This document shows, in pieces, positions 1 to 10,709 of a DNA stretch of 64,000 bases. A program made the position numbers and the translations under genes. The stretch comes from Acanthamoeba castellanii str. Neff (taxonomy: Eukaryota; Discosea; Longamoebia; Acanthamoebidae): contig NW_004457313.1 in the NCBI RefSeq assembly GCF_000313135.1, positions 1,294,712-1,358,711 on the forward strand. Direction: 5' to 3'. Numbering within the stretch: the stretch's first letter is position 1; the number at the start of each line of letters is the position of its first letter. The notes beneath the pieces are model-generated. The model did not search any database, was not told where the DNA came from, and worked only from the letters and a program-made list of their open reading frames with translations.

Positions 1-1087
1 TGGGCCATCATGCACGAGCGCGAGCGCGGCCTGCCCACCTTCAACGAGTACATCCGCAAGGTCTACGACGGCGTCGTGCCCTTCAAGCCGCGCGCCACCT
101 TCGAGGAGTTCACCAGCAACGTCTACTTCCAGCAGGAGCTCAAGCGCCTCTACAAGACGCCCGACGACGTCGACCTCTGGGTCGGCCAGGAGCTCGACGA
201 GGAGTGGTGGCCCAACACCCACATCCCGCGCTCCATGCTCATCATCAACTTCTACACCCTCTTCAAGGCCGCCGCCGCCGACCGCTTCGGCATCAACTGG
301 GGCATGTTCTGGTGCATCTCCAACTACAAGCCCTGGAACTGCCCCACCACCAACGTGCTCCAGGACCTCCTCTGGAAGCCCAACCCGCTCCCGCTCTTCC
401 CCAACGCCAAGCTCCCCGACTCCTTCTGGTGGGAGGAACTCGATCTCCAGAACCAAGGCGTACGCCACTCTTCTCACCACCTTGTGTGTTGTGTTGGCGT
501 GTGGTGTGATTTTTCTACGATCGTTTCTCACGCACGCACACACGACACCATAGACCAACTTGTTGCACAGGATGGTGACGCAGAACACGGGCGTCAAGTG
601 CCTGCAGAAGAACCTGTTCTTCGTGGCCAACGCCAAGAGCAACCCGATCGAGTGCTTCTCGACGGGCGACATGCCGAGCCCCGACGACGACAAGTCCTTC
701 CTGCTCGACCCGTTCTTCAAGAACGACGACCTCCACTTCCTGCCCTTCGCCCTGTGGGGCTCCGTGCAGCCCTTCGTCGACTACACCAAGCAGTACGGCG
801 ACGTGGTCAAGTTCAAGCTCTCCAACGACGGCAACAACATCCTCCTGTCCAACGCCAACGACCTGGGCAAGATCTTCGAGTCGGACAAGTACTGGCTGCG
901 CAGCCGCATGGACTACTCGGACTTCACCTACGGCCGCATGGTGGGCTACAAGGACGGCACGCCCTTCACCGCCCTCTCCAACAGCCACCCGTCCGAGCTC
1001 TACAAGTGGAAGCGTCTCAGGACCATCTTCGACACCCAAATCACCCCGGCCAACATCAACCAACTTCCCACCATCAACGTGTATGTC

Positions 1088-1119
<32 letters not shown>

Positions 1120-2177
1120 TCGGACGACAGTATCTAATCGCAGATACTGCTCCAACACATAGGTCGGCCAAGAAGCTTCTGGCTACATTCGACCAGCATG
1201 TGGGCAAGAAGTACGACGCGGCCGACGATGAGACTGGCGTGGCCCTCGAGCTGGCCTGCTCGCTCGCCTACGGTGACGACTTCTGCCAGCGCGACCCGGC
1301 CCGGCTGCAGCAGTTCGTCAAGTACGGCAAGCGGTGGCTCAAGTATTTCCCGGACTTCCTCAAGTACGCGCCGCCGTACAACAACCCGATCCTCGTGCTC
1401 GAGGGCAAGACCTCCAAGATCAAGGACGCCATGGACTTCTTCGGCCAATTCAGCCGCGACGCGCTGGCCGAGGTGCGCAAGAGCCCGGCGGGCAAGACCT
1501 CGTGGCTGGCCAAGTGGGCGCTCACGCCCACCGAGGACGGCTCGCTGCTCGACGACAAGGAGGTCATCGCCGCCACCTTCGACTCGTTCATGGGCATCCC
1601 GCCCACCTTCAGCTTCATCCTGGGCCACGGCATGTACCTGCTCGCCAAGAACCCGACCGTGCTCGAGCGCGCCTACCGCGAGGTGAGCGCCGTGCTCACC
1701 ACCGCCGCGCGCGACCTCACCATCGCCGACTTCCACCGCATGCCCTACCTGCTCAAGGTGGTCCGCGAGATCTACCGCTACTACCCGCCCGGCGGCCAGA
1801 TCTACGCCCGCGTCTCGATGGAGGACGACACCCTGCGCGACTGGCAGGTGCCCGCCGGCACCACCTACATGATCCACACCGCCAGCATCCACCAGGACCC
1901 GCGCTTCTGGGCCAACCCGACCGAGTTCAACCCCGACCGCTTCGACACGCCCGTGGCCAACAACACGTGGATCCCGTTCGGCGGCGGCAAGAAGGACTGC
2001 CCCGGCAAGGACCTCGCCCTCCAGGTCTCCAACGCCTTCTTCGCCCACCTCATCCGCAACTTCAAGTGGACCTACGCCGGCGAGGACCCGCCCGTCATCC
2101 GCATGCTCCTCTCCGCCGCGCCCAAGGACCCCTTCCTCTTCAAGCTCCAGCGCCGCTCCGCCAAGGACGAGCTGTAG
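1..2177 (+). CDS. Haem peroxidase (dioxygenase)-cytochrome P450 fusion with C-terminal KDEL; 5' end outside the window
   Basis: Three exons: <1-459, about 584 (or 571)-1080, 1163-2177. The reading frame is open at base 1, so the start lies upstream. Exon 1 looks like the C-terminal part of an animal-type haem peroxidase / fatty-acid dioxygenase (RERGLPTFNEY, then DDVDLWVGQEL and ADRF). Exons 2-3 form a P450: an ExxR helix (EIYR), PxxFNPDRF, and the haem-Cys loop FGGGKKDCPG near the C-terminus. The I-helix region reads DSFMGIPPTFSF and lacks the usual acid-Thr pair, as in P450s that rearrange peroxides (CYP8/CYP74, fungal Ppo). The protein ends AKDEL-stop, an ER-lumen retrieval signal. By analogy with fungal Ppo/linoleate diol synthases it would oxygenate a fatty acid and isomerise the hydroperoxide. 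Exon 1 ends in phase 0, so acceptor 583 keeps frame whereas 570 does not. A separate P450 gene starting at ATG 572 is the alternative. Confidence 0.72.
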
Positions 2178-3253
2178 TTTTGTTATTATCTCCCTCTCCT
2201 CCCTATCGGGTCTTTTCTGGCCTCAACCCTAAGAAATAGATAATCATTTTCAACACGAGACGAAGACGAAAGAAGATGAAGGTGAGGAGGTCGTGTGACA
2301 CGATGGCGGTGGTGTTTGCCAAGAACTCGGATCGTGAGCTTCCGAGACGTGCTGCCTGATGCGGGTGCCTGCGGCCGACCACCCGCCCGACGCCGTCCTG
2401 CTCTGCAAAGTCTGCCCCTCCCCCCCTTCGCTTTCGTTCTGTCCCTCGCAAACCCAACCCGATAATTTATCGGTTATTGCGCCATAGTGCGAAGCGTCAG
2501 CCGTGTCAGCGCCTCTAAGTGCACTCGCATTGCTTAGGCTGACGCGTTCAACAACCTATGTGTTGTTGATCGAATGTTACGGTGCAGCCCTGTCACATGT
2601 GGGGAGATGGGCGTGGACGAGTGCGGGCTGGTCATCGGCAATGAGGTACCTGCCTCGATGCTTTTCTGTCGGGACGAAGCGCTCAGAGTCATTCTCGTCC
2701 TCCTAAAGGACCACGGGCAGGTACCTGCTTCTGCGCCCGGCCACAGTGTGCTCCCATCCACATCCACCGACTGAGCGCCGGGGCCTGTACCAATGGAATA
2801 ACAGTTGGATATTGACACGACTCCGCCACCCTCCTATAGATCCACTCCCGGCCCACGGTCTCCACCACGTGGTGCCTCTGCCCGGTCACATACAAGAAAC
2901 CTGCCTTTTGCAGGCAAGGAATGGGAACACGCCTGCAGTGACGGTCTCCGGGACATGGCGGCCTCGATGGAGTCCAATCTCGTGGTTGATACAGAGGACA
3001 AGGTGCAGAACGAGTCGGAGAAGAGCCGCGCAAAGTTGAACTTCTTCGTCAAGTTCGCGCGAGGTGCGTTCCCTCCCTCACAATTCCAATGATTGTTTGA
3101 CGATCGTGGTGAACTCTGTCGAGCGGCTTCGGTGCTGCTGCGGCCGAGTTCCACGCAGGGCGCGACGAGCTTGAGTCAACGCTCCTGCGCGAGGTCGAGC
3201 ACGGCGGTGTTAGCGGGTCGTGTTGTTGGTTGTGTTTTATTTTTTCCCCACGC
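2178..3253. other. Intergenic stretch with no confident gene
   Basis: About 1.1 kb between convergent genes. A 7-bp inverted repeat around one central base lies at 2459-2473 (CCGATAA-T-TTATCGG). The only ORF with any protein-like character is 2955-3092 (+, 45 codons, MAASMESNLVVDTEDK...), which runs into an AG/GTGCGT donor-like site at 3064-3066. No downstream exon could be joined in phase, so it is not called as a gene. Confidence 0.4.
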
Positions 3254-5583
3254 TCACAGGAAAAGAAGGAAGAGAAGCTTGAGCAGGAGCCAGATCAAGA
3301 GGGCGAGCCCAGTGGCGACCCCCAGAGCTACGCCCATCTCCGTGGTGGTGAGCTCTTGCCCTGTCCAGAAGGGATTCGGCATCAGCAACCAAGTAAACTG
3401 TAAAGAGAAGAGCGAACAGCAGGAGCGGAAGACGTACAGAGCGCCGAGGCCGTCGACACGTCGGCGTAGTCGGAGGTGGGCACGAGCCCTATGCTGGTGA
3501 TGCACACGCGCTCGAACGCGTCCACCACCTTGCGCACGCCGTCACCATCGGCGTTGACCTTTGCGCTCAGCTCCCGCAGCCTGTGGCTGTGGTCAGCAAC
3601 CGCCGAGCCTCGGAGAGTGGTGCGAGACGGGGCGTACCTCTGTGTGGTTTGGGCCGAGGTGGCGCGGTCGATGGCCTGGAGGAGGGCGTCGGCGGTGAGC
3701 TGCGTGCGGGCAATGGGCTGCGGCGCGATGCCGATTTCGTGGGCGCGGTTGGCCCAGAACCAGGACACGCGATCGTCAATCGGCACACAGACCAGCGGCA
3801 CACCGGCTCGAATGGTCGCCGCTGTTCCAAAGACAACCATCAGCACACGCATGTGTCGTGTGTGTCGTGTGTCGTGTGTCGTGTCGCACGTGTGTCGCGC
3901 GTGTCTTGTGTGCGGGAGATACCGGTGATGGCGTGACCGCCGTCGATAACGGCGCAGCTGCACTTGGGCAGGATGGAGGCGTAGCTGAGGCGAGACACCA
4001 CGCACAGCGAGTCTGGGATGGCCCCGGGCGCGTAGATCAGCTCGGCCCACCCGGGGTGCACGTCCACCACGCCGTCGCCGTCTTCCGTCATCGCTGCTGC
4101 TGCGTCCGTCGACGTTGGCCCCTCGCCGTCGGCCCCACCGGCCGGCTGTACCTTGGCCGGCCCGTCCTCGTCTCGAATGAAGAGGACCACCTGCCGTCGC
4201 GTCTTGTCGGCCAGTCGGGCCGCCACGTCGAGCACCGCCCGAGCGGAGGACTGGCTGTCGACCAGCCCGCCGCAGGCGAAGAAGAGGGGCCGCACTGCGC
4301 CCTCCGCCTCAGTGGTGGAGGAGGACTTTAGGAACCGCTCCAGCCGCTGCTCCTCCTCCTTCGCGCTCTCGTCTTCCTTCTTCTCCCACGTCGCCGACTC
4401 CACAGCTGTACACCCGTTCCTCCTGTTAACAGTGACCCCCAACACGCCGCACACGCACACACCGCACGCACTTCACACCGCACACGCGCACCTGACGATG
4501 ACGGGGTGGTGTTGTCCTTGTCGGCGGCGAGCTCGAGGCGCAGGTCGGAGGAGAGGAACGGGGCCGGAGCGGGCTTGTCCGGCAGGAAGAGGAACGCCGG
4601 GACCTTGAGCTCGGCCGCCCAGTCGTGCGGCTTGGCGAAGAAGGCCGGGTGGAGCGGGTGCACGACGGGCAGCGTCTGGCGCTTGATCAGCGGCAGCACG
4701 CCCAGCGCGTTGGGGATGGGCGGCAGCTTGAGCCGGGCCTCGCGCCACGCGTTGACTGCGTCGCGGGCCGACCGCCACTCGAGGGCGAGGGCCAGCAGGT
4801 GGGACCACTTGTTCATCCACCGGCGGTGGGGCAGCGCGAGGCCGCCGGGCAGCAGGGGCAGACGGAGGGCGGCGGGGGCGGAAGTGGGCGAGGACGACGA
4901 CGACGAGGCGTTGGGGCAGGCGGTGAAGGCCGTGCTAGGGTGGGCGTCGGTGGGCGACACGGGCGCGAAGAAGACCCCCACCCAGCAGATGGCAAATTTC
5001 TCCGCCAACCTGCGGCACACACGACACACCACACGCACGGCACACACACACGCACACGTCAGGGTGCGATCGACTTCTTTGTGGGAACGTGGAAGGAGCT
5101 GCGGCGGCACACGTACGAGTAGGCGGCGTGGAGGCTCGAGTGTTCGCCGACGATGCAGGTGCGCTGCTGCGTCGCCGTCGAGTCCCTCGTTTGGTCGATC
5201 CCCTCGCGCCTGCACACCTCCTCCAGCGCCTCCGCAAACGTCTACACCACCGCACGCACACGCACGCACCGCACGCACCGCACGACACGCGCCAGTAATA
5301 TATATATATATTATTGCGGACAGTAATAAGATGGAGTGTGCTCGAGCAGCAAAGGTGAAAGGTTGGGGCGTGGGCTGAAGAGTACGAGGAAGGAGCGGGA
5401 GGGGGCGAGGGGTGCGGGGTTGAAGGCGGTCCAGCGGAGGCCGTAGTCCTCGACCAGCGCACGAAAGCGGGCGGGGCACGCCACCAGCACCGGCTTGTGG
5501 CCTCGCTTCACCAGGCCGCAGCCGAGTGCCACCATTGCGCGCACGCTGCCCAGCGTCCCGTCGGTCACCATCAACGTCCTCAT
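3254..5583 (-). CDS. GT1-family (UDP-glycosyltransferase-like) membrane-anchored glycosyltransferase
   Basis: Seven exons in consistent phase: 5583-5386, 5241-5117, 5009-4492, 4405-3923, 3821-3638, 3586-3460, 3397-3254 (592 aa). The N-terminus (TDGTLGSVRAMVALGCGLVKRGH) is the first Rossmann strand and glycine loop of GT-B glycosyltransferases such as sterol and macrolide glucosyltransferases. The donor-binding half contains YAPGAIPDSL, then IDGGHAIT joined to AATIRAGVPLVCVPI, the position of the classical HHGG...GVP motif; here the first residues are I-D, not H-H. The last exon encodes a 27-residue hydrophobic tail (from MGVALGVATG), as in the type I anchor of animal UGTs, so membrane attachment is likely. 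The final intron (3459-3398) has a long pyrimidine tract. The substrate cannot be told. The gene is divergent from the next one with 105 bp between start codons. Confidence 0.8.
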
Positions 5584-5688
5584 CTTCAACGACCTCGCTT
5601 CGTGTTTCTGTTGGTCGACACAAAACAGAAAATAGAAACAGAAAATGAAAGTGAAAAAAGAGAAATAAGAAAAGAAAAGGCGGAAGCG
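5584..5688. promoter_or_regulatory. Compact bidirectional promoter between glycosyltransferase and TrhO genes
   Basis: Only 105 bp separate the two start codons (5583 minus, 5689 plus). The plus strand of the gap is A/G-rich (repeated GAAA). No TATA box is visible. Both genes must share their control region. Confidence 0.55.
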
Positions 5689-7728
5689 ATGAAGATGGCC
5701 CCGGGGTGGAGGCGGGCGGCAGCTGGTCCAGCCAAGCTGGGCCATGCTCGAGCGATGGTGTTGCCTCGGGAGCTCCCTGGCACAGATGCGGCGGGAATCT
5801 GCACACTCCGGAGAAATGTGCATGCATCCCCTCTTGCCGCCCTACTTCCGCCTGCTCGGGTGCCCCTCCGCCCGCCACGGCATTTGATCTCCACAACTTC
5901 TTCTCCATCTCCATCTTTTCGTACTCTTCTTTCCGCGCGCTGCGCCTGCGCGAACACCACAGCAGCACCGCAACCCCGCCGGCGCCCACCCCATCGAGCG
6001 TTGTTCACCACAGAAGCGGGCGCCAACGACGTTGGCCAGCAGCAGCAGCAGCAGCACGGCTACTTGACGCTCTCGTTCTATCGGTTCGTGCGGCTGCCTC
6101 CGCCCGAAGCAACGGCCAAGGCCGAGCAGGCGGCGCTCGAGGCCGAGGCTGAGCAGATCGCGGCGGGCCGACGGGCCGCGAGGCTGGAGTCGCTGCGGCA
6201 GGAGCTGCTGGCCGACTGGCGCGAGGTGGGCGTGGTCGGGCGGGTCTACGTGGCCGAGGAGGGCGTCAACGCGCAGCTCAGCGTGCCGGCCCACCGGCTG
6301 GCCGAGTTCCGGGCGACGCTCGCGCGACGGCCCGCCGTGTTCGGTGACACGCAGGAGCTCTACCTCAACTTCACGGGCGACGGGCGGCCCACGGCCCAGG
6401 CCGCCTTCCGCAAGCTGCGGGTCAAGGTCCGCTCCCAGATCGTGTCGGCCCAGGACGAGCTCAGCTTTCCGGCCCTGCTCCGCCCCAACGACCGCGACGA
6501 TGAGTTGGCAGAAGGCTGCGGCCACGACAAAGAAGAAGAGGACGATGAGGGTGATGTGAACGCGACCAGTGGCGCTTCGGCAGCAGGCGGGAAGCCGGGC
6601 CGGCACCTCACCGTGGACGAGTGGCACGCGCAGATGCAATCGCCCGACGCCGTGATCGTCGATGTGCGCAACCACTATGAAAGGTTTGGAGCGGGCCGGC
6701 TGGATGCCATTGCGTGTGCGTGTGCGTGTGCGGTTGTGTGTCGCGAGTCGCCCCCGGTGCTCACACGTGCGCGCACAGCGAGGTGGGGCGGTTTGAAGGG
6801 GCATTGACGCCCAACGTGAGCACCTACAAGGAGAGCTTTTCCCTCATCCGCGAGATGCTGCGAGGCAAGGAGGTTCGTCTTTCCCTCCTCCTTCTCTTGT
6901 GCGCACACGCACCACCGCACACGCACGTCACGCATTAATTTGCTGAACCGCGCTGTATGCACACCACCACGCATGCAGGACAAACCGGTTCTGATGTACT
7001 GCACGGGTGGCATTCGATGTGAGAAAATGAGCCTCTTCTTGCACGAGCACGGTACTTCATCACCATGCGTGGTGGTGTGCATACAATGTGAACAAATTGA
7101 TCTGCTGTGATTTGACTCAATTCACTGCGCTGCTGTCGTGACGACAGGGTTCAGCAACGTCAACCAGCTCAAGGGAGGGATCGTGACCTACGCGCGCGAG
7201 GTCAAGGAGAGAGGCCTGCAGTCTCGCTTCAAGGGCAAGAACTTTTGCTTCGATGATCGACTCGTACGGCACACAACACAAGACGCGCCTGCCCACGCGC
7301 ACGCACCCCGGCCGGGGCGGAACAACACTCACCACCAAGCGAGTGGCGCCACTCGCTTCACCAGGGCGAGCCAGTGACCGAGGACATGCTGAGCGTGTGC
7401 CACCAGTGCGGGTCTCCCTGCAACGACCACACCAACTGCCGCAACGATGCCTGCTCGCACCTGTTCATCCAGTGTCCGTCCTGCCGAGAAACACACAAGG
7501 GTGCGCCGGAGCTTTCAAGCCCATGATTGTGTGAGTGAGCGGCTGATGCATGAATGATGTGGGCCACATGTGGCAGGCACGTGCGGAAGTGAGGAGTGCG
7601 CGCACACGACGGTCATGACAGAGGACGAGCTGCGCCACTACCTCAAGCACAAGGGAGCGTCGTCCTTCAAGGAGCGCGTCCAGCGGCGCTTGCCCTTTGC
7701 TTTCTCCTTCCCAAAACAAAAAGCCTGA
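5689..7728 (+). CDS. TrhO/YceA-type rhodanese (tRNA uridine-34 5-hydroxylase), probably organellar
   Basis: Six exons, all in phase: 5689-6683, 6779-6872, 6979-7051, 7148-7263, 7365-7500, 7577-7728. After a ~110-residue Arg/Ser/Pro-rich, acid-poor leader typical of mitochondrial presequences comes the YceA N-terminal domain ([27 protein letters not shown]) and a rhodanese domain ([17 protein letters not shown]). The active-site loop is CTGGIRCEK with the catalytic Cys, followed by [14 protein letters not shown] Cys-rich C-terminal module follows ([35 protein letters not shown]), the putative zinc-binding tail. In bacteria this family makes 5-hydroxyuridine at tRNA wobble position 34 from prephenate or oxygen-dependent chemistry. 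A polyglutamine tract lies at the start of the mature protein. An acidic insert (EEEDDEGD) separates the two domains. Start 5689 is chosen as the first ATG of the frame after the glycosyltransferase promoter. Confidence 0.9.
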
Positions 7729-8013
7729 CAGCAAAAACCGGAAAAACTGCTCAAGAAGAAAGAGCAAGTTGAGCTCCTTCTCCTGTGGAGAGCATTCCTT
7801 GCGTGCAAGTGAACCTTCCCACCGACCCGCCACACAGAGGTGCCACACTGCACAGTGACCCTGCCGGAGGCATGAAGACCAAGTTTTGGAGATCTCCCAG
7901 CATTTCCAGCACAAATTCCTTGTCCTGGAAATTCCTGCAAGTCTTGAATATTTCAGGTAAAAAGGAAAAACATGACACAAGAATAAAGGGAGCAATTAAT
8001 ATTGTATTTGTTG
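7729..8013. other. Short intergenic region
   Basis: About 285 bp between the TrhO stop and the next ATG. ORFs here on either strand are low-complexity or shadow frames. No TATA box is seen. Confidence 0.4.
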
Positions 8014-10563
8014 ATGGAAGAGCGACCAGTTCACGATGGTGGCGGTCCAGTAGTCGATGACGCATCACCACCGGCGGAGGTGGAGGGACTTGACGCGGCC
8101 CGTCCTACCGCAGAGGAGGCGGAACGCGACGAAAGCCACCACGGCACGACCACCGCCCCCAGGTCGCGGCAGTGGTGGCCCCCCGCCTCGCTGGGCGATG
8201 ACCACCCCCAGCCGCCCCCGGCCACCGACCCATCTGACGCCAGCGGCAGCGGCAGCCCCGAAGCGGAAGATGGCGAAGCCGAGGCGGAGGAAGAAGTCGA
8301 AGCTGGCCGCGACGCAGAACATGCCCGAGTAGGAGACGACGGCAACTGGGGGTGGCTGCCAGCGATCGTGGCAGACGAGCCTTCAGGCGGGGCAGGCCGC
8401 GGGGGTCGGGGCCGAGGCCGCGGCACGGGTGGTGGCCGAGGCGGTGGCCGTGGCGGTGGCGGTGGTCGAGGTGGTCGAGGTGGTCGTGGCCGAGGCGGTG
8501 GTCGAGGTGGTGGTCGAGGCCGTGGGTGGCGGGGCGTGGTGGATTCGAGTCCGTACTGGCAGGGCGAGGGCTTCCCCGCGCCGCAGCCCAAGCGCCGGCC
8601 CATCACCGGCTGGCCCGCCTGGGACTCCCTCGTTCAGGTTCGAACGAACAGGAAACCCACCACGCGTCCCATAATAGCACTGACCGTGTGTCGTGTCGTG
8701 TCGTGTCGTGTGCCACACGCGCGCCAGTGCAGAAGTTGTACGTGCTGGACTGGGAGGACAGCGACGAGTGGTTCGTGCCGCCGAAGGGACCCGGCGACAC
8801 CGAGCTGGAGCGCGAGGCCAAGCTGGAGCGGGTCAAGGAGCGCCGGAAGCACCTCAAGTCCCTCGTGCGCTACAACCTCGTCCAGGGCCACGTCGCCCGC
8901 GCCATCCCCGGTACCCTCTTCAGCCCTCCTTCTTTCCTCATCATCAGCCCTTTTCTGACTAACGTGTGCCGTGTGCCGTGTGCCGTGTGCCGTGGGTGTC
9001 GTGTCGTGCGCGGTGTGTGTCGTGTCATGTGCGGCGTGTGCGCACGCAGCCAAGAGCAGAGGGTACCAGTTCCCGTGTCGGGTGAGGAAGCCGAAGGACG
9101 ACGCGGGCCTGGACTACATGGGGCAGCTGCCGTCGGAGGTGGTCTACTTCATCTTCTCCTTCCTCGACCCCGTGATCGACCTGCCCCGGGCCTCTGCCGT
9201 GTGCCACCTCTGGAACGCCATCGCCAGCGATCCCGTCTTCTGGATCCAACCCTTGCGCAGACGCGACATCAGTACGTGTCGTGTCGTGTCGTGTCGTGCG
9301 TGTCGTGTGCCGTATGTTGTGTATCGTGTCGTGTCGTGTTATGTTGACGTGTGTGTGTGTGTGTGTGCGGCGGACGCGACGCAGTGGGCAACACGGTGCT
9401 GCACTTGGCGGCGTCGAGTATCGACGAGGAGGTGGCGCTGCGGACGTGTGCCTACTTCATCCAGCGCGGCGCGGTGGTTGATGTCAGCAACCGGCGCGGC
9501 GACACGCCCCTCATCATCGCCACCACGCTGGGCCACCAGGCCCTCCAGCTCTTCCTCTCGCGGCACTCCGAGCGGTACCGGATGGAGGTCAGGGTGGGGT
9601 GGGGCCACTACAACTTCGAGATGGACGAGCTCATGTCGATCGACGCCTACCAGCGGGTCGTAGAGTTCCTCGGTGCCCACATGCAGCGACTCTACCCCTG
9701 CCCCGCGGTACCTCACGACACTCGCACACACCACCGCACACGCACCACCGCACACGCGCACGTACACAGTTGAAATGTTGATGTTGGTGGCGTGGCGTGG
9801 CGTGGCGCAGCCGAGGGTGGTGGATGGCAGAAGCGAACCGGGCAGCGGCTTCTGGATGCACAAGCACCTGCCGCGGCACGCCTTCAAGTTCCTGCGCCAC
9901 ACACGCGAGGAGTTCCGCGACCGGCCGCTCGACCGCTGGGAGGTGGGCCTCGTCCGCCGGCGTCACCTCAAGACCGCGGCCACCACCACCGCCGTCGCCG
10001 CGCCAGTGTCGGCCGGTCAGGCCGACGAGTCGGACGCGGGCCGACCTCCGGCGGCCGTGGTGCGGTACTCGGCGCTCGACACTCAGCACTGGCTCGAGGT
10101 GAAGCAGAAGAGGCAACGAGAGCGGGACCAGCGGCTCGCGGCAGCGCTCCAACGCCTCGGCGGCGGTCGAGCCAAGAAGGCGCCGCCGCCTCGGATTGAC
10201 CACCGGGGCACCTTCCCGCCCCTCCCCCTGCAGCGAGGGCGTGGACGCGGAGGGCGCGGAGGCCCGCCTCGTGGGGGACGCGGAGGGCGCGGAGGCGCCA
10301 CCAACCCCCCATCATCGGCCACCACTTCCTCCTCCTCCTCCAGCAGCAGCAGCCGCACGTCGCCGTGGGCGAGCACCGGCGGGGCGGCTGACCCGCGAGG
10401 CGGCGGAAGAGGTGGCGGCCGAGGCGAGCGAGGAAGAGGAGGTGGACGAGGCGGACGAGGAGGAAGAGGAGGAGAGGACGGTAGAGGAAGAGGTAGAGGA
10501 GGAGGAGGGAGAGGTGAGGGACCAGCCAGAAAGGACAAGGGAAAGGAGAAGCTCGACGAGTAA
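8014..10563 (+). CDS. F-box and ankyrin-repeat protein flanked by RGG boxes
   Basis: Five exons in phase: 8014-8637, 8733-8910, 9050-9271, 9385-9707, 9811-10563 (about 700 aa). Order: an acidic N-terminal region; a first RGG/GRG box (about residues 120-180); a short conserved stretch (KLYVLDWEDSDEWFVPPKGPGD); an F-box (LPSEVVYFIFSFLD...RASAVCHLWNAIA..PVFW); ankyrin repeats (GNTVLHLAAS, GDTPLIIATTLGHQ); an unidentified conserved segment (FWMHKHLPRHAFKFLRHTREEF); a poly-Ser tract; and a long second RGG box running to the C-terminus. An F-box implies Skp1-Cullin ubiquitin-ligase recruitment. RGG boxes bind RNA and are arginine-methylated. Introns 3 and 4 are dense in TGTCG and GT repeats. The product is predicted, and no named homologue is recognised. 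Confidence 0.82.
8383..8542 (+). repeat. RGG-box-coding repeat (glycine/arginine)
   Basis: Tandem GGTGGYCGAGGC-like units encode Gly-Arg-Gly repeats of the first RGG box. A second such block lies at 10234-10545. Their antisense frames give spurious proline-rich ORFs. Confidence 0.8.
9272..9384 (+). repeat. Intronic TGTCG/GT repeat (F-box gene intron 3)
   Basis: The intron is mostly repeated GTGTC followed by a (GT)n run, ending at the acceptor at 9384. Similar intron-resident repeats occur at 3850-3908, 8688-8712, 8964-9035 and 24672-24785. Confidence 0.75.
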
Positions 10564-10709
10564 ATGAAGTGGTGGATGAAGAAGTGGTGGATGATGATGG
10601 GTGAACGTGTTGTGTGAAAGGCTCCGCGAAAAGATAATTACAGCGATCGTGTGCGGCGCACACCCACCCACTCCTTCTCTCCTTCTCTCACCTACCCTCG
10701 CTCTTCTCT

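Noticed and set aside
2955..3092. Small ORF MAASMESNLVVDTEDK...
   Set aside because: Short, without homology I recognise, and its candidate donor does not lead to an in-phase exon. Left as intergenic.
3100..3412. Plus-strand Glu/Lys-rich reading antisense to the glycosyltransferase 3' end
   Set aside because: It mirrors the hydrophobic anchor exon on the other strand. The minus-strand exons join in phase with good splice sites and a strong pyrimidine tract, whereas no plus-strand exon set could be joined.
8031..8606. Minus-strand proline-rich ORF
   Set aside because: It is the antisense of the RGG-box exon of the F-box gene; composition is explained entirely by the Gly/Arg repeats. The same applies to the ORF at 10083-10538.
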